DNA of 64,000 bases from positions 1 through 64,000 of the forward strand of contig NZ_RJLC01000005.1 in the NCBI RefSeq assembly GCF_003999375.1, given 5' to 3'. Shown here in pieces: positions 56,733-64,000 of this stretch (within the stretch, counting starts at the first letter, position 1; each line of letters opens with the position of its first letter). The translations under genes were made by a program, and so were the position numbers. Below the pieces are notes generated by a model. It saw only the letters and a program-made list of their open reading frames with translations. It was not told the origin of the DNA and did no database searches. This DNA is from Pseudidiomarina mangrovi (lineage in GTDB: Bacteria > Pseudomonadota > Gammaproteobacteria > Enterobacterales > Alteromonadaceae).

Positions 56733-58133
56733 TTAGTCTCTCTGCTGCCAACGCTCTATTTTTCGATAGAGTGTGGATGGGCTGACTTCAAGGATTTGTG
56801 CGGCGGCCCGAATATTTCCCTTACAGTGGCTTAAGGTGAATTCAATGATTTGTCGTTCTGAGTGCTCTAATGGTTGTAACTTAAATGCGGCTAAATCTGA
56901 GCTACTAGTGTGCTGCTGCTCTACTACGGGCAACGCAACGGCAAATTTTTCGGCTTCTAATAGCTCACTCGGCAGCATTTGAGGTGTAACGATTTCACCA
57001 TCATGTAACACCACAATTTTACGAATGATATTACTGAGTTGGCGGATATTGCCTGGCCATCTATAAGCGTTCAGCACTGATTCCACTGCCGGTGCGAAAC
57101 GCTGGAACTGCTTGCGCTCTTCTACGCTGAAGTCGCGTAAGAATTGACGCGCCATCAGAATTACATCGTTGCCACGCTCGCGCAGCGGCGGAAGCTGAAT
57201 GGGTATGACGTTAAGCCGATAATATAAGTCTTCGCGCAGCAGACCCTCAGCGACTGCCTGCTTAGGATTGCGGTTAGTCGCACAGACAAAGCGCACGTCT
57301 ACTTGTACCAGTTGGTCGCTGCCGACTGGCTGTAACTGCTGTGTTTGAATGAACCGCAATAGCTTACTTTGCAAGTCAATGGGCAGCTCGCCAATTTCAT
57401 CGAGAAACAGGGTGCCGCCGTCGGCGCGTTGTGCCGCACCAACACGGTTACTATTGGCCCCGGTGAAGGCGCCTTTGACATGCCCGAATAGCTCAGACTC
57501 TATGAGTTCGCGAGGTATTGCGGCGCAGTTGATGGCAATAAAGGGTTTATGCCGGCGGTCGCTTTCTAAATGAATGGCTTCCGCGCAGAGTTCTTTACCA
57601 GTACCACTTTCACCAGTAATAAAAATGGCTGCGCGGCTACCCGCGGAACTACGAATGGTTTCAAACACATTAGTAATGGCAAGCGAGCGCCCAATCATGC
57701 CGTGAAAGGCGACGTTATCAGTATTTTGTGTGAGCGCATTGATGCGCTGACTCAAGTCAAATTCGCGCAACGCGTTCGATATAGTGACCAAGAGCCGTGT
57801 GCGCTCAATAGGCTTAGTCAAATAATCATTGGCTTTATGGCGTAAAGCGGTGATGACCTGCTCACTGGAATAGTCTGAGGTGACAATAATGACTGGTGTA
57901 TGGTCATCAAGACCACGAATATCCTTCAAAAGCGTGATGCCGTCTGTGTCTGGCAAGGTTAAATCGAGCATCACCAAATCAAACCCACCTTGACGGAAAT
58001 AGTCGAGTGCCTCCTGCCCAGTGGCAGCAGTGGTGACGCTGTAGTCGTTATCCAAGTAACTGCTATAAATCATGGCAGTGGTTGGATTGTCTTCAACGAT
58101 AAGAATGTTGGTTTGATACGGGTTAGTTGACAC
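56733..58133 (-). CDS. LuxO/NtrC-type sigma-54 response regulator
   Basis: A 466-residue activator. The receiver (1-125) has E14-D15 and phospho-acceptor D57 (VMLDLTLPDTDG). The sigma-54 AAA+ domain (about 150-385) has Walker A in ITGESGTGKELC, the sigma-54-contacting VKGAFTGANSN (GAFTGA) and FLDEIGELPIDLQSKLLRFI. The FIS-type helix-turn-helix (about 430-466) ends VSPSTLYRKIERW. Length, domain order and the HTH region closely resemble Vibrio LuxO, the quorum-sensing activator of Qrr sRNAs. It begins with GTG at 58133, 16 bp past a terminator hairpin. It is next to the kinase, receiver and Hpt genes, suggesting a complete phosphorelay. Confidence 0.9.
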   Translation of the reverse strand: MSTNPYQTNILIVEDNPTTAMIYSSYLDNDYSVTTAATGQEALDYFRQGGFDLVMLDLTLPDTDGITLLKDIRGLDDHTPVIIVTSDYSSEQVITALRHKANDYLTKPIERTRLLVTISNALREFDLSQRINALTQNTDNVAFHGMIGRSLAITNVFETIRSSAGSRAAIFITGESGTGKELCAEAIHLESDRRHKPFIAINCAAIPRELIESELFGHVKGAFTGANSNRVGAAQRADGGTLFLDEIGELPIDLQSKLLRFIQTQQLQPVGSDQLVQVDVRFVCATNRNPKQAVAEGLLREDLYYRLNVIPIQLPPLRERGNDVILMARQFLRDFSVEERKQFQRFAPAVESVLNAYRWPGNIRQLSNIIRKIVVLHDGEIVTPQMLPSELLEAEKFAVALPVVEQQHTSSSDLAAFKLQPLEHSERQIIEFTLSHCKGNIRAAAQILEVSPSTLYRKIERWQQRD

Positions 58134-58148
58134 TATTCTCTGTCCTAG

Positions 58149-58189
58149 AAAAAAGCTGGGCTTATTGCCGTGTGGAGCAACAAGCCCAG
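58149..58189 (-). terminator. Rho-independent terminator upstream of the LuxO-like gene
   Basis: On the minus strand CTGGGCTT ... AAGCCCAG forms an 8-bp stem extended by GTTGC/GCAAT to a further 4 bp, loop TCCACACG, followed by C and TTTTTT (complement of A 58149-58154). It is oriented to end transcription arriving from the intergenic region, so a short RNA should end here before the activator gene. Read-through would transcribe the activator. Confidence 0.85.
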
Positions 58190-58218
58190 AATGCGTTAGA
58201 TGGGAGATCTTTCACGCA
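58149..58218 (-). ncRNA. Candidate sigma-54-dependent small RNA (Qrr-like position, new sequence)
   Basis: A roughly 70-nt RNA is predicted. The start comes from the -12 GC of the sigma-54 promoter (58229-58244) placing +1 near 58218; the end is the terminator at 58149. It folds as two hairpins: 5' UGCGU ... ACGCA (stem 5 bp) with inner AGAU-CUCCC-AUCU, whose loop CUCCC is anti-Shine-Dalgarno, then the terminator stem. It does not carry the known Qrr core sequence. UCUCCCAUCU pairs 10 nt with the pilM leader. The 3' part of a 31-codon ORF (58196-58291) overlaps it, so a coding reading is not excluded. Existence is inferred, not measured. Confidence 0.55.
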
Positions 58219-58291
58219 GCTGTAACAAAGCAAAAGCCGTGCCAACATAGCCATCGTGTCGAAATAGGCGCTCAAACAGCTCAGCAGCCAT
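58196..58291 (-). CDS. Possible 31-residue small protein overlapping the sRNA and promoter
   Basis: ATG at 58291 follows GGGGG (spacing about 6) and runs to TAA at 58196. It would encode MAAELFERLFRHDGYVGTAF plus LLQLRERSPI at the C terminus (one residue between). It contains the minus-strand sigma-54 match within its codons and ends 7 bp before the terminator stem. It could be a leader peptide of the activator gene, the true product ended by the terminator, or chance. I recognise no family. Codon choice resembles that of neighbours. Confidence 0.35.
   Translation of the reverse strand: MAAELFERLFRHDGYVGTAFALLQLRERSPI
58229..58244 (-). promoter_or_regulatory. Sigma-54 promoter reading toward the candidate sRNA and activator gene
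   Basis: On the minus strand TGGCACGGCTTTTGCT matches TGGCACG-N4-TTGCW without a mismatch. It points at the candidate small RNA and, by read-through, the LuxO-like gene. The upstream activator sites at 58309-58342 are 65-98 bp behind it, a normal distance for a bEBP. Confidence 0.75.
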
Positions 58292-58308
58292 CACAAACCC
58301 CCAGTAAA

Positions 58309-58342
58309 TTGCATAGTGCAACATCAGTAATGCAATATGCAA
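58309..58342. promoter_or_regulatory. Two LuxO-type activator sites between divergent sigma-54 promoters
   Basis: TTGCATAGTGCAA (58309-58321) is a perfect TTGCA-N3-TGCAA, the LuxO site consensus as I recall it, and ATGCAATATGCAA (58330-58342) differs at one base. Centres are 21 bp apart, two helical turns, on the same face. They lie nearly midway between the minus promoter (58229-58244) and the plus promoter (58416-58431), so one enhancer could serve both. Confidence 0.75.
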
Positions 58343-58415
58343 TCATTGTCGCAAAATGAAACATAATTTAACGCTTCTGAGAGGTAAATCATTCGTTATA
58401 ACAGTAATTTCATTT

Positions 58416-58431
58416 TGGCACGCGAATTGCA
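58416..58431 (+). promoter_or_regulatory. Sigma-54 promoter of the histidine kinase gene
   Basis: TGGCACGCGAATTGCA is an exact TGGCACG-N4-TTGCW match, with the expected start near 58442. The kinase reading frame could be extended upstream through this promoter (TTG at 58415); the promoter therefore argues for the TTG start at 58490, behind GAGGAGAG. Confidence 0.85.
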
Positions 58432-58489
58432 AAATGAAATTCAACGTGATTGTAATCTGCGACTAAAAATCGTTCTGAGGAGAGCTTTG

Positions 58490-61000
58490 TTGAGCTGGTT
58501 GAATGCGAAAGCAGTGGAACATCAAAAACCCCTGACCGTAAGGCAGTGGCTTTGGCTTGCCTTTTCTCGTCATGCGCTGATTCCCTTGCTGGTCGTCGAA
58601 TCTGTGCTGATTTTGGTTTATGTGATCAGTGTACATACCGTCAATGAACGCAATACCAGCTATCTCAGAAGCATCGCTGTGAGTGAATTGCAGTTTAGTG
58701 CTAACCGCTACTCGGCTTATTTAGAGAGTCGCTTGCAGGGTGTGACGGGCGGCCTTGAGATATTTGTTGATGCCGTCACGAATGCCTTCAATGATCCGAA
58801 CTATCAACCGCCGCGTGCGGAACTCGAACGGCGCTCGTTTTTTAATAACAGCATTTATCATACTCAATTTGATAATGGTGGTGCCGCCACGTTTTATCCA
58901 AGCCCGAGAAATGGGCAGCCACATGATATTGAGCGAGCCAATAAGCTCATCGCCATTGATGGTTTGATGAAATCTTTGGTTGAGCGTAATAACTTGGTGG
59001 CTCAGGTGTACTTCAATAATGCTGACTCACTGAATCACATCTATCCCTATTTTGATGTCATTAACCAATATCCGCATGATGTCGACGTCACTCAATTTAG
59101 TTTCTTTTATTTAGGTGATCCTGAGCGCAATCCCGATCGCACTATCAAATGGACAGAAGTGTATCTTGACCCTGCCGGCCAAGGCTGGATGACCACAGCG
59201 GTGAAGCCGGTGTATCTGAATGACCAGTTTGCCGGTGTTGCTGGTTTTGACTTAGCTATTAAAACACTGATTGCCGAGGTAGAAGAGCTAGCGTTGCCGT
59301 GGAATGGCTATGCCATGCTGGTGGATGAGCATCTCAACATTGTCGCCTTGAGCCGCCGTGGAGCCGATGAACTTGGCCTTGCGGCCATTCCGACGGACGC
59401 TGATGGCGGTAAAGTGTATGAATTAACCACACAAGATGACCGCTACAATTTGACCTCGAAGGCTGAATTTTCTCTTTTAAGCACTGCATTGGCGACCACC
59501 AGTGGCACCCTACGCGGCGACCAGCAAGGTCAACCGTTGATGTATGGTTGGCAGACTGTCAACGGGCCAAACTGGAAGCTCATTACTATCGTCAATGAGC
59601 AGGAACTGTTTGCCCAGACCAACGCCTTAGACCGCGAGTTAAATCACGTGGTGTATTGGATGATTGCCGGTCTGGTGCTTTTTTACATCAGTTTCTTCTT
59701 CTATATCTGGAAGCGGACCAGTAATTTCAGTGCAGTGCTGGAAACCGCCTTGGCGAAGACCCAGTCGCGCTTGAAAAAGATTGAGCAACGCGATTATTCC
59801 ATTGACCCAGAGCCGCCATCGCCGTTACGTGAGGTCAATGAGTTAGGCGCTAGTCTTGATTCAATGGCGGCGGTACTCAACAACTATGTCCAGACCATCT
59901 CAGCTAGTGACAAACGTTTGCGCCAGGCACTGCAAACCAGCGGCGATATCGTGATTGAAATGGATAGTCAGGTGCAGGTGGTGTTCGGCACTAAACGGCT
60001 GATGCACCTGCTAGGCTTTGATAACGACCATGATTCGGAAGCCCTCGATACCCTGATGAACTTGGTGCATGATGATGATCGGCAAGACACTGAGCAACGC
60101 TTGCGCTTAGCGGTTACTGACGGTATGCCCTATGATTGCGAGATCCGTATGCGCTGTGCTAACGACAGTTACTTGTGGGTGCAAGCGCGTGGTACCGGTG
60201 TATTAGATGAGCGTTCGCCGCAGCGCCGAGTGGTTGCAACCGTCAGTAACATTGATGCGCGCAAACGTGCTGAGTTGCATTTGCAACAAGCGAAGGATGC
60301 CGCTGACCAAGCGAACCGAGCTAAATCACTATTTCTGTCGTCGGTAACCCATGAATTGAGAACCCCACTATCGGCGATTATTGGCTTTACCCAAGTCGCC
60401 GAGCTTGGCGAGCTCTCCGCATTTCAGCAAACGGCATTGACCCAAATCAAACAAGCCAGTAATCATTTACACAACTTAGTCGATGATATTCTCACGCAAA
60501 GTGAGATTGAGGCGAATGAACTGGCGCTCACTATCCAATCGACAGATATTGCCGAAAGTATTGCTGCGGCCATCGATGTGGTGCAATTGAGTGCTGCGGA
60601 GCGTCACGTCAAGTTGCACTATGTGCAGCACCAGGCACCAGCAGTCCTAGCTGATAGTCGGCGCTTACACCAAATCTTAATTAACCTATTGAGTAACGCG
60701 ATTAAATATAATCGCCAACAGGGCCATGTTTACATCACCTCTGAATACGATCATGACTATGTGTTTATTCATATTCGCGATGAAGGCAAAGGCATCGACC
60801 GGGAAAATCTCGAGCGCATTTTTGACCCATTTGTTCGTATTGGCAAAGAAGCGTCATCAATACAAGGCACTGGTATTGGTTTAACCATTAGCCGCGATTT
60901 AGCCCAGCGCATGGGTGGGCGCATTAGTGTCAGTAGTACCTTAGATAGCGGCAGTATATTTACCATAGCTTTAGTAAGAGCCGAGGATACCTCACTATGA
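58490..61000 (+). CDS. Cache-PAS sensor histidine kinase of the LuxO-like locus
   Basis: An 836-residue kinase. A membrane helix (about 35-55) precedes a large periplasmic dCache-like sensor (about 60-380, with FYPSPRN and WMTTAVKPVY), a second helix (about 395-420), a PAS domain (about 475-590) and HisKA with H621 (SSVTHELRTPLS). A HATPase follows with NLLSNAIKYN, DEGKGID and GTGIGLTIS. It lacks its own receiver; the next gene supplies one (4-bp overlap). I use TTG 58490 because a sigma-54 promoter occupies the longer N terminus. Signal unknown; Cache domains often bind amino acids or other small molecules. Confidence 0.9.
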   Translation: MSWLNAKAVEHQKPLTVRQWLWLAFSRHALIPLLVVESVLILVYVISVHTVNERNTSYLRSIAVSELQFSANRYSAYLESRLQGVTGGLEIFVDAVTNAFNDPNYQPPRAELERRSFFNNSIYHTQFDNGGAATFYPSPRNGQPHDIERANKLIAIDGLMKSLVERNNLVAQVYFNNADSLNHIYPYFDVINQYPHDVDVTQFSFFYLGDPERNPDRTIKWTEVYLDPAGQGWMTTAVKPVYLNDQFAGVAGFDLAIKTLIAEVEELALPWNGYAMLVDEHLNIVALSRRGADELGLAAIPTDADGGKVYELTTQDDRYNLTSKAEFSLLSTALATTSGTLRGDQQGQPLMYGWQTVNGPNWKLITIVNEQELFAQTNALDRELNHVVYWMIAGLVLFYISFFFYIWKRTSNFSAVLETALAKTQSRLKKIEQRDYSIDPEPPSPLREVNELGASLDSMAAVLNNYVQTISASDKRLRQALQTSGDIVIEMDSQVQVVFGTKRLMHLLGFDNDHDSEALDTLMNLVHDDDRQDTEQRLRLAVTDGMPYDCEIRMRCANDSYLWVQARGTGVLDERSPQRRVVATVSNIDARKRAELHLQQAKDAADQANRAKSLFLSSVTHELRTPLSAIIGFTQVAELGELSAFQQTALTQIKQASNHLHNLVDDILTQSEIEANELALTIQSTDIAESIAAAIDVVQLSAAERHVKLHYVQHQAPAVLADSRRLHQILINLLSNAIKYNRQQGHVYITSEYDHDYVFIHIRDEGKGIDRENLERIFDPFVRIGKEASSIQGTGIGLTISRDLAQRMGGRISVSSTLDSGSIFTIALVRAEDTSL

Positions 61001-61428
61001 ACACCTTAACCGCCCAGCATCCGAGTGCTCGTATTTTAGTGGTTGATGATAACGCCACCAACTTAATGTTGCTGACCGAGGTGCTTCGACTGGCAGGGTT
61101 TCAGACGGTCAAGGCCTTTAGCCACCCGGCTGATGTGATCCCGTATATGCGCCACAATCAAATAGACGTGTTGCTCGTCGACCAAAGCATGCCTGATATG
61201 ACCGGCTTAGAATTATATTTACGGATAAAAATCGAGCTCGGTTACTGCCCAATAAGTTTTTTAGTGACCGCCCAAAGTATGGGGGACCTGGCTGAACGGG
61301 CAAAATCTATCGGCATGCAAGGCTTTATTAGTAAGCCGTTTAATATCCGTCAGGTGGTGCGTGATATTGACGAGGCAATCACTGCGCGTGGTGACGATTC
61401 TACTGCGACAAATAGTGTTGAAGAGTAG
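60997..61428 (+). CDS. Free receiver protein (split REC of the phosphorelay)
   Basis: A 143-residue receiver with D17-D18, phospho-acceptor D62 (LLVDQSMPDMTG), Thr in FLVTAQSM and K113 in FISKPF. Overlapping the kinase stop by 4 bp, it looks like the receiver half of a split hybrid kinase. It would hand phosphate to the neighbouring Hpt protein. The tail overlaps the Hpt gene by 29 bp. Confidence 0.9.
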   Translation: MNTLTAQHPSARILVVDDNATNLMLLTEVLRLAGFQTVKAFSHPADVIPYMRHNQIDVLLVDQSMPDMTGLELYLRIKIELGYCPISFLVTAQSMGDLAERAKSIGMQGFISKPFNIRQVVRDIDEAITARGDDSTATNSVEE

Positions 61429-61738
61429 TTTGAGCGAGGGTAGCTGCAGCCTTTAAGGCGGCTACTTGGGTCACCTCAATGTGCTGTTGCAGCGCTGAAC
61501 TCTGCAAGGTTTTGCAGCAATGTGCTAGTTCACTGAGCTGCAATTGGGCGGCGCTGCCATGCAAATAGTGAGACGCTTTCGCCAGTGCTGCGCTGTCATT
61601 CTGCAGCAAAGCGTTATCGATAGCTGCAAGGGTTACCGGTAAGTCGCTCAGGAAACTCTGGATAACGCGGCACATCAGTACCGCGTTATCCAGTAATTCA
61701 GCTTCGAGCTGAGCTTGTTGCCAAACGTTCAACTGCAT
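61400..61738 (-). CDS. Hpt phosphotransfer protein (LuxU-like)
   Basis: A 112-residue all-helical protein with the Hpt motif KASHYLHGSAAQLQL; H57 is the phospho-acceptor. Size and type equal Vibrio LuxU (114 residues), which links LuxQ/LuxN to LuxO. It lies 17 bp after typA on the same strand, so it may be transcribed with typA, and converges on the receiver gene. Partnership with the receiver and LuxO-like regulator is inference from position. Confidence 0.85.
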   Translation of the reverse strand: MQLNVWQQAQLEAELLDNAVLMCRVIQSFLSDLPVTLAAIDNALLQNDSAALAKASHYLHGSAAQLQLSELAHCCKTLQSSALQQHIEVTQVAALKAAATLAQTTLQHYLSQ

Positions 61739-61755
61739 CAGGCTGACCGAGCCAA

Positions 61756-63582
61756 TTAACGGCTGGCGCGCTTACGCTCGTTTTCGGTCAGCATACGCTT
61801 ACGAATACGAATTGATTTTGGCGTGATTTCGACTAACTCGTCGTCATCGATAAACTCAAGTGCTTGCTCAAGTGACAATTTGATCGGTGGCGTTAAGGTC
61901 AACGCTTCATCGGTACCGGCGGCACGGATGTTAGTTAACTGCTTACCTTTCAATACGTTCACAGTCAGGTCGTTGGAGCGGTTGTGAACGCCCACCACTT
62001 GGCCTTCGTACACTTCATCAGCGTGCGATACCATCAATCGGCCGCGCTCTTGTAAGTTAAACAAGGCGTAGGCAAGGGCTTTACCTTGGGCGTTAGAAAT
62101 CAGCACGCCGTTGGTACGCTGACCAATTTTACCGCCTTTGAACGGGCCGTAATGGTCAAAGCTGTGGTACATCAAACCTGAACCTGAAGTCAGCGTCATA
62201 AAGTCGGTCTGGAAGCCGATCAAGCCACGGCTAGGAACAATAAAGTCGATACGTACGCGGCCTTTACCGTCTGGTGACATGTTGGTCATTTCAGCTTTAC
62301 GCAAGCCGAGTTTTTCCATCACTGAGCCTGAATGCTCGTCTTGCACGTCTACGGTTAAGTTTTCGAACGGCTCCATTTTTTCGCCGTCGACTTCTTTCAT
62401 GATCACTTCTGGGCGTGATACCGCAAGCTCAAAGCCTTCACGACGCATGTTTTCAATCAATACACCTAAGTGCAATTCACCACGGCCGGAAACGCGGAAG
62501 CGGTCTGGGTTATCGGTTTCTTCAACACGTAAGGCTACGTTGTGTTTCAATTCTTGCTTTAAGCGCTCAAGAATTTGGCGTGAGGTAACGAACTTACCTT
62601 CTTTACCTGAGAACGGCGAGGTGTTGACCTGGAAGGTCATGGTCACGGTCGGCTCGTCAACAGTCAGCGGGGTCATGGCCTCAACGGCACCGGCTGCACA
62701 AATGGTGTCAGAAATTTTCAATTCACCTAAACCGGTCACGGCAATAATGTCGCCGGCGCTAGCGCGGTCGGTTTCAATACGATCCAAACCTAAATAGCCG
62801 AATACTTGGCCAACTTTACCGTTGCGCTGGCTGCCATCGGCGCCGACCACAGTCACTTGCTGGCCCACTTTGATGCTACCGCGCTTGATCCGGCCAATAC
62901 CAATGATGCCCACGTAGCTTGAGTAGTCGAGCTGTGAGATCTGCATTTGTAAGGTGCCGTCGCGGTCGGCGTCAGGCTGCGCTACTTTGCTGATAATGGT
63001 GTCGAACAATGGCTTCATGTCGCTGCTTGGGTCGTTGTAATCCAAGGTAGCGAAACCATTTAAGGCTGAGGCATACACAATCGGGAAATCTAACTGCTCG
63101 TTGGTGGCGCCTAAGTTGTCGAACAAGTCGAATACTTGGTCCACAACCCAATCAGGGCGTGCGCCCGGACGGTCAATTTTGTTCACCACAACAATTGGCT
63201 TTAAGCCATGTGAGAAGGCTTTCTGGGTTACGAAGCGCGTTTGCGGCATCGGCCCGTCAACAGCGTCAACCAGCAACAATACTGAGTCAGCCATTGACAG
63301 TACCCGCTCAACTTCACCACCGAAGTCGGCGTGTCCTGGGGTGTCGAGAATGTTGATGCGATAGTCTTGATAGTTGATCGCAGTGTTTTTGGCCAAAATG
63401 GTGATACCCCGTTCTTTCTCGAGGTCGTTGGAGTCCATGATGCGCTCGTCGGAGTCACCACGGCTTACTAACGTGCCTGATTGCTGGAGCAGCTTATCAA
63501 CCAGGGTGGTTTTACCATGGTCAACGTGCGCGATGATCGCGATATTGCGCAGCTTCGAAAGTTCGGTTGCTTGAATAGTCAT
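61756..63582 (-). CDS. typA: Translational GTPase TypA/BipA
   Basis: A 608-residue ribosome-associated GTPase needed for growth at low temperature and ribosome assembly. G1 is AHVDHGKT (18-25), G2 RGITI, G3 DTPGH and G4 NKID; domains II-V and the BipA C terminus ([33 protein letters not shown]) are intact. Divergent from glnA, as in E. coli. Confidence 0.97.
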   Translation of the reverse strand: MTIQATELSKLRNIAIIAHVDHGKTTLVDKLLQQSGTLVSRGDSDERIMDSNDLEKERGITILAKNTAINYQDYRINILDTPGHADFGGEVERVLSMADSVLLLVDAVDGPMPQTRFVTQKAFSHGLKPIVVVNKIDRPGARPDWVVDQVFDLFDNLGATNEQLDFPIVYASALNGFATLDYNDPSSDMKPLFDTIISKVAQPDADRDGTLQMQISQLDYSSYVGIIGIGRIKRGSIKVGQQVTVVGADGSQRNGKVGQVFGYLGLDRIETDRASAGDIIAVTGLGELKISDTICAAGAVEAMTPLTVDEPTVTMTFQVNTSPFSGKEGKFVTSRQILERLKQELKHNVALRVEETDNPDRFRVSGRGELHLGVLIENMRREGFELAVSRPEVIMKEVDGEKMEPFENLTVDVQDEHSGSVMEKLGLRKAEMTNMSPDGKGRVRIDFIVPSRGLIGFQTDFMTLTSGSGLMYHSFDHYGPFKGGKIGQRTNGVLISNAQGKALAYALFNLQERGRLMVSHADEVYEGQVVGVHNRSNDLTVNVLKGKQLTNIRAAGTDEALTLTPPIKLSLEQALEFIDDDELVEITPKSIRIRKRMLTENERKRASR

Positions 63583-63748
63583 TAAATGGAGCCTGTATTA
63601 AAAAACGCGAAGGTGGGGACTACCGAGGTAGAAAACACCAGATTTGGTCAAAATAGCGGCGCATTATACGCCGCTCCCTGCGCTTACGCCAGAAAATTCG
63701 CTCTAAAACACCCGAATGGGCAATCAAGTGTTGTTATTTTGAGTGGAG

Positions 63749-63799
63749 CGCACTATATTGGTGCAGTCAGGCGGTGTGGTTTTGCACAATATTGGTGCG
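63749..63799 (+). promoter_or_regulatory. Two NtrC binding sites upstream of glnA
   Basis: CGCACTATATTGGTGCA (63749-63765) and TGCACAATATTGGTGCG (63783-63799) match the NtrC dyad TGCACC-N5-GGTGCA; the first equals a site at E. coli glnA in 16 of 17 bases as I recall it. Centres are 34 bp apart, about three helical turns, and 96-146 bp upstream of the sigma-54 promoter. The 63583-63990 gap holds these sites and the promoter; I see no other gene in it. Confidence 0.88.
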
Positions 63800-63894
63800 T
63801 TTCCGGGTCAATGAGCGCCCTTAGTCGCTGTTCAGCCGATGTAAATAGCCAAGCGAGATAAAAATAATAAATAAAAACAGTCTGTTATGGATGA

Positions 63895-63910
63895 TGGCAC
63901 GGGCTTTGCT
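63895..63910 (+). promoter_or_regulatory. Sigma-54 promoter of glnA
   Basis: TGGCACGGGCTTTGCT matches TGGCACG-N4-TTGCW exactly; transcription should begin near 63921, giving a 70-nt leader. Confidence 0.9.
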
Positions 63911-63990
63911 TAACTGCTGGCGTACCCAACACGCTTCTACCTTTGGTACGAGCGCAACCTGTTTCGACAAGCACGATCGTGGAGGATCTC

Positions 63991-64000
63991 ATGTCATCAC
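63991..64000 (+). CDS. glnA: Start of glutamine synthetase gene (truncated by window)
   Basis: Only ATGTCATCAC is visible, preceded by GGAGG at 5 bp. The call rests on the NtrC/sigma-54 promoter and on the typA-glnA divergent order seen in gammaproteobacteria, not on protein sequence. Confidence 0.75.

Noticed and set aside
58149-58218. The intergenic RNA as a true Qrr sRNA
   Set aside because: The conserved Qrr core sequence is absent; only position, promoter type and activator sites agree, so I call it Qrr-like in role only.
58165-58359. Plus-strand 64-codon frame in the regulator-kinase gap
   Set aside because: It crosses both LuxO-type sites and the sRNA, has no ribosome site and has an unnatural amino-acid mix.
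58415-58489. Kinase gene starting at TTG 58415
   Set aside because: That start would put the sigma-54 promoter inside the coding region; the TTG at 58490 has a good ribosome site.

Overview
The window is a stretch of gammaproteobacterial chromosome. The dense operons, the argininosuccinate lyase / N-acetylglutamate synthase fusion (argHA), the gene orders pilMNOPQ-aroKB-dam, priA-argS-ftsN-hslVU and yihY-dtd-yiiD, and a LuxO-like regulator point to a marine Alteromonadales-type organism. Idiomarinaceae is my best guess; this is inference from gene content, not a database match.

Layout. 1-9240 is the tnsA-proximal part of a visibly AT-richer Tn7-like transposon. It holds tnsA-tnsB-tnsC-tnsD reading leftward from a right end at about 9240, a small csrA-family gene behind them, then an IS3-family and an IS10-like insertion sequence. 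The left end is outside the window. The right end lies 3 bp past the stop codon of a yhiN-type gene, the probable attachment gene. 9244-19443 is a compact leftward cluster: pilMNOPQ (type IV pilus inner-membrane platform and secretin), aroK-aroB, dam, elaA, rsmJ, a peroxiredoxin and yhiN. Divergent from it is mrcA (PBP1a), followed by metL, rsuA and metJ with its met boxes. 25808-31665 is the leftward arginine operon argCBFG-argHA behind an ARG-box promoter. 31831-36393 holds a receiver protein, a membrane sensor kinase, a malic enzyme and rpmE. 36578-43694 is priA, argS, ftsN-like, hslVU and rraA. 43698-49952 is a complete histidine-utilisation set (hutG, hutI, hutC, hutU, hutH) with a perfect HutC-type operator. 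49973-55491 contains a DksA-like zinc protein, a GNAT-thioesterase fusion, dtd, yihY, an SDR, a TetR regulator with an AcrR-like operator, two poorly known small proteins and a hemolysin-III-family membrane protein.

The most interesting region is 55480-61738. It encodes an NtrC/LuxO-type sigma-54 activator, a co-transcribed EAL protein, a Cache/PAS histidine kinase, a free receiver and a LuxU-like Hpt protein. Between activator and kinase are two exact-consensus, divergent sigma-54 promoters with two LuxO-type TTGCA-N3-TGCAA sites between them. One promoter reads into the kinase. The other would make a roughly 70-nt two-hairpin RNA ending at a rho-independent terminator just before the activator gene. 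The RNA's apical loop is complementary over 10 nt to the Shine-Dalgarno region of pilM in the same window. Together this looks like a Qrr-style phosphorelay-sRNA circuit with a different sRNA and a possible output on type IV pili. A 31-codon ORF overlapping the same sites is a competing reading.

The window ends with typA and, divergently, the first codons of what is almost certainly glnA, preceded by two NtrC sites and a third consensus sigma-54 promoter.
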